In this document: positions 61,601-64,000 of the stretch, piece after piece
How the letters are laid out: each line of letters starts with the position of its first letter
How positions within the stretch are numbered: the first letter of the stretch is position 1
From: Shewanella sp. KT0246
GTDB lineage: Bacteria; Pseudomonadota; Gammaproteobacteria; Enterobacterales; Shewanellaceae
Direction: 5' to 3'
Length of the DNA stretch: 64,000 nt
Assembly: GCF_019654955.1 (NCBI RefSeq)
Contig: NZ_BPEV01000009.1
Location: 62,001 to 126,000 of the forward strand
Program-made: the position numbers and the translations under genes
The notes under the pieces: model-generated
What the model was told of the DNA's origin: nothing
Seen by the model: only the letters and a program-made list of their open reading frames with translations
Database searches by the model: none

Positions 61601-64000
61601 TTAGTTAACCGCAGTCACAGTCAAAACGGGTGAGCTAGTGCTAGGGCCTGTCACAGTAAAGCGATAAGTTCCCGCAGTTGCCACGTCAAACAACATGTTA
61701 GCGCCTTTTGAAGCTAAGGTTTTCATGTCACCTTCAATGACCGCTTCTTCACCTGCAATCGCACCTAAGTCGACAGTTGACCAATCGCCAGTAGCAATCT
61801 TGAACTCGGCATTACCCGCCTCAAGCGCGATATCCACACTGTAAACTGACGAGCCTTGATAACTCAGAGCATCAACTTCACCCCAGCCATTCATACCGCC
61901 ACGAATATACACAGTGTTACCAGCAAACATATCGGTTTTGTTGACGGTTAACACAGGCTCTGAGCGATTACTCATATCAAACGTGAAGGTGTACATTTCT
62001 TCCGTTTCAAAGTTAAGGCTCATATTGGTGCCTGAAACGGCTAACGCTTTTGCAGTTCCCAAAGTCACTGCGCCATTATCATCTAAACTTCCGTAATCAA
62101 CCGTAGACCAGTCACTAGAAGCCACTTTGAACTCATGATTTGCAGCTGAGACTAGGATTTCAGCTTGATAAATACTACCACCCATGTATACCAGCTCATT
62201 GGTTTCGCCCCAACCATTCATGCCACCACGAACATACACACTGGTGCCAACAAATGGCTCTTCGTTATATACCGTTAGCACTGGGTTATCTTTATCTGCT
62301 GCATTGAGTGAAAATACGTAAGTTGCATCAATTGCGGCTGTAAAGCTTAAGTTAGCGCCACTTGCTGCAAGTTGCTCGGCCACATCTTCATCTACACCGG
62401 CTTCAGCATCCGATACACCACCAAAATCAACGGTGCTCCAATCAGCAGAGGCAATCTTAAAGTCATAACCACCAGCTGCTAGAGTAATCGCGACGCGATA
62501 TTCGCCATTTCCAATATAGGTAAAGCTATCAACTTCGCCCCAACCGTTCATGCCGCCACGAACAAACACCTCTGTGCTACCGTAAGGTACAACATCTGGC
62601 ACCCCCGCAGTCGCGTCTGCACTTAAACCAGTACCTTGTGCATCACCTTGGTTTTTAACAAAAACTGCGGTGGTGTATGCAGGCACAGTAAAGGTACCTT
62701 CACCCTCGCCTTCACTAAAGTTAGCGTTTTGTACTGTTGAATCAACAGACATTGACAGTGTTGGATGTAAACTGAAACCTGCAGCTGTAGACACAGTATG
62801 AGATTGCTCATTTTCACTGCCGTTAATCATTACCACCATGGCATCAACTGTTGGGTCGATATCCACCAACCCAGCACCATCATCAACACTCATGACAATC
62901 ACGCCTTGGGTTTGGTTTGTACCAATATTATGGAAACCAACACGGTCAAGAATGTCTTGTTCTGTTGTTAAGCGCAGTAATGGGCTTGTTTTACGGATGG
63001 ACAAGAACTCATTAAAGACGTTTGAAGCAAACTCTATTTCAGACATAGATGGCGCTGAATTAGGGTTACCAGCAAGCTCAATAATTTGATCCATTTTTTC
63101 TGCGTTGTCTTGCTCTAACGGAAGGCCAACATTCCAGTTGTTACTTCCCTTAGTAAAGTCGACCCAATTAAACCAATCTCCTGAGTCATAGGTGTTACGG
63201 TCTAATGATTTAGAGCGCAACATGTCGCCACCCATTTGTAAAAATGGAATACCTTGGCTCATTAATGGAATTGTTGCGGCGATATTTTGCACTCGTACAC
63301 GGCTATCCAACGATAAACCAATGTCGTTTGAGTACTGCAGAATATCCCATAAGGTTTCGTTATCATGCTTTGATACGTAGTTAATACTATCAGCAGGGTC
63401 TAACGCATACGCAGTAGGTTGTGAGTTCCAGCTAAAGCTGCTCCCCGTTGCGGTATTGCCGTTAAAGTCTTTAAGTACGTAATTTTGTAAGTTACCCGCC
63501 ATTGATAAACGTAAGGTATCTTGATCGCGCAGGTAGTCATCTTTCTGTTCTAAAGCAAATAAAGCTCCGCCTCGAACGGCTTCACGAATACGGTCATTGT
63601 ATGTACCGACTTCACTGCCTGCCATATTGGCTTGAACAGCTTGCTCAAATAAGCGATTGTCAGCAACTTCACCAAAGTTCCAGCCTTCACCGTAAAAGTA
63701 GTTATCAGCATCAACAGCTTGAACTGCTTCACGAGCGGCTAAAATACTGCTCTTAGGCATATGGCCCATGACATCAAAACGGAAACCATCAAAACCATAT
63801 TGCTCAGCTAAAATAACCATAGAGTCAGTAACAAATTTGTCCATCATACGGTGTTCAGTCGCCGTATTATCACAACAAGTTGATGACTCAATATTGCCGG
63901 TAATTTCGTTATAGCGATGGTAATAGCCTGGTACCACTTTATCGAGTACCGAGTTATCCCAAAGCCCAGATGAACTGGTATGGTTATACACCACATCTAG
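61601..64000 (-). CDS. pulA: Pullulanase-type GH13 enzyme, C-terminal 800 residues (N-terminus outside window)
   Basis: The frame is open to the window edge and begins within conserved region I of GH13 (DVVYNHTSSSGLW). The catalytic Asp lies in GFRFDVMGHMP, the general acid in YGEGWNFG and the third acid in VSKHDNETLWD, so it is a complete active site set of an alpha-1,6-glucosidase. After a beta domain with VPAYTTAVFV come three repeats of about 90 residues with RGGMNGWGE and the strand motif DWSTVD (at about 470-560, 575-675, 690-790), resembling starch-binding modules. Two Cys in STCCDN may form a disulfide. Likely secreted or a lipoprotein. Confidence 0.9.
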   Translation of the reverse strand, partial: LDVVYNHTSSSGLWDNSVLDKVVPGYYHRYNEITGNIESSTCCDNTATEHRMMDKFVTDSMVILAEQYGFDGFRFDVMGHMPKSSILAAREAVQAVDADNYFYGEGWNFGEVADNRLFEQAVQANMAGSEVGTYNDRIREAVRGGALFALEQKDDYLRDQDTLRLSMAGNLQNYVLKDFNGNTATGSSFSWNSQPTAYALDPADSINYVSKHDNETLWDILQYSNDIGLSLDSRVRVQNIAATIPLMSQGIPFLQMGGDMLRSKSLDRNTYDSGDWFNWVDFTKGSNNWNVGLPLEQDNAEKMDQIIELAGNPNSAPSMSEIEFASNVFNEFLSIRKTSPLLRLTTEQDILDRVGFHNIGTNQTQGVIVMSVDDGAGLVDIDPTVDAMVVMINGSENEQSHTVSTAAGFSLHPTLSMSVDSTVQNANFSEGEGEGTFTVPAYTTAVFVKNQGDAQGTGLSADATAGVPDVVPYGSTEVFVRGGMNGWGEVDSFTYIGNGEYRVAITLAAGGYDFKIASADWSTVDFGGVSDAEAGVDEDVAEQLAASGANLSFTAAIDATYVFSLNAADKDNPVLTVYNEEPFVGTSVYVRGGMNGWGETNELVYMGGSIYQAEILVSAANHEFKVASSDWSTVDYGSLDDNGAVTLGTAKALAVSGTNMSLNFETEEMYTFTFDMSNRSEPVLTVNKTDMFAGNTVYIRGGMNGWGEVDALSYQGSSVYSVDIALEAGNAEFKIATGDWSTVDLGAIAGEEAVIEGDMKTLASKGANMLFDVATAGTYRFTVTGPSTSSPVLTVTAVN

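Noticed and set aside
1..64000. CRISPR arrays, rRNA operons, tRNA genes and insertion sequences
   Set aside because: Looked for on both strands; no regularly spaced palindromic repeats, no tRNA cloverleaf apart from tmRNA, and no transposase or integrase motif was found.

Overview
The window looks like a chromosomal segment of a marine gammaproteobacterium, most likely Shewanella. The evidence is the order der-bamB-yfgM-hisS-ispG-rodZ-pilW-rlmN, the smpB-ssrA / ratA-ratB / bamE cluster, a YajQ and YeeN-type YebC content typical of Alteromonadales, a split-borosin locus like SonM/SonA of Shewanella, and a tmRNA tag reading ANDSNYSLAA. No rRNA or tRNA gene was seen; the only stable RNA gene is ssrA. 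Coordinates of several starts were moved inward from the longest open frame where an ATG with a Shine-Dalgarno or family-typical N-terminus was clearer.

Layout. 1-9.6 kb: the end of a basic repeat protein, then a leftward housekeeping block (outer-membrane assembly, histidyl-tRNA synthetase, isoprenoid synthesis, cell shape, pilus assembly, rRNA methylation). 9.7-17.7 kb: rightward genes (CNNM/CBS protein, UshA-like nucleotidase, small secreted proteins, GNAT, a ParA/ribbon-helix-helix pair with phased upstream repeats, MtfA). 17.8-22.3 kb: leftward hydrolase, HDOD-GAF protein and malate synthase. 23.4-26.3 kb: a leftward three-gene operon of borosin N-methyltransferase, borosin precursor and a TPR-GGDEF diguanylate cyclase. 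26.6-29.1 kb: bamE, ratB, ratA, smpB and ssrA.

29.2-44.5 kb, directly after the 3' end of ssrA, is an accessory-looking block. It holds a LysR regulator, a leftward set of a periplasmic Cys-type sulfatase, its radical SAM maturase, a TPR protein and two small secreted proteins, and a rightward MoxR/Bat operon (moxR, DUF58, DUF4381, two VWA proteins, BatD). The divergent gap between sulfatase and moxR is a tandem duplication of about 1 kb with decayed inner gene copies. The far end carries a 25-bp inverted copy of the ssrA 3' end beside a truncated reading frame, so this block may be a remodelled island.

44.5-64 kb: YjdM, a large HAMP-GGDEF-EAL protein with an N-terminal glycogen-binding-like domain, an Old Yellow Enzyme, YeeN-type YebC, HPF, a chromosomal ParM-type actin with a coiled-coil partner, PspB-like protein, YajQ, VanZ, PanE-like, Gfo/Idh/MocA, PAP2, DUF481 and EamA proteins, and the C-terminal 800 residues of a secreted pullulanase cut by the window edge. 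The most interesting items are the borosin/cyclic-di-GMP operon, the sulfatase-Bat cluster with its duplicated control region, the ParA/RHH locus, and the inverted ssrA fragment.
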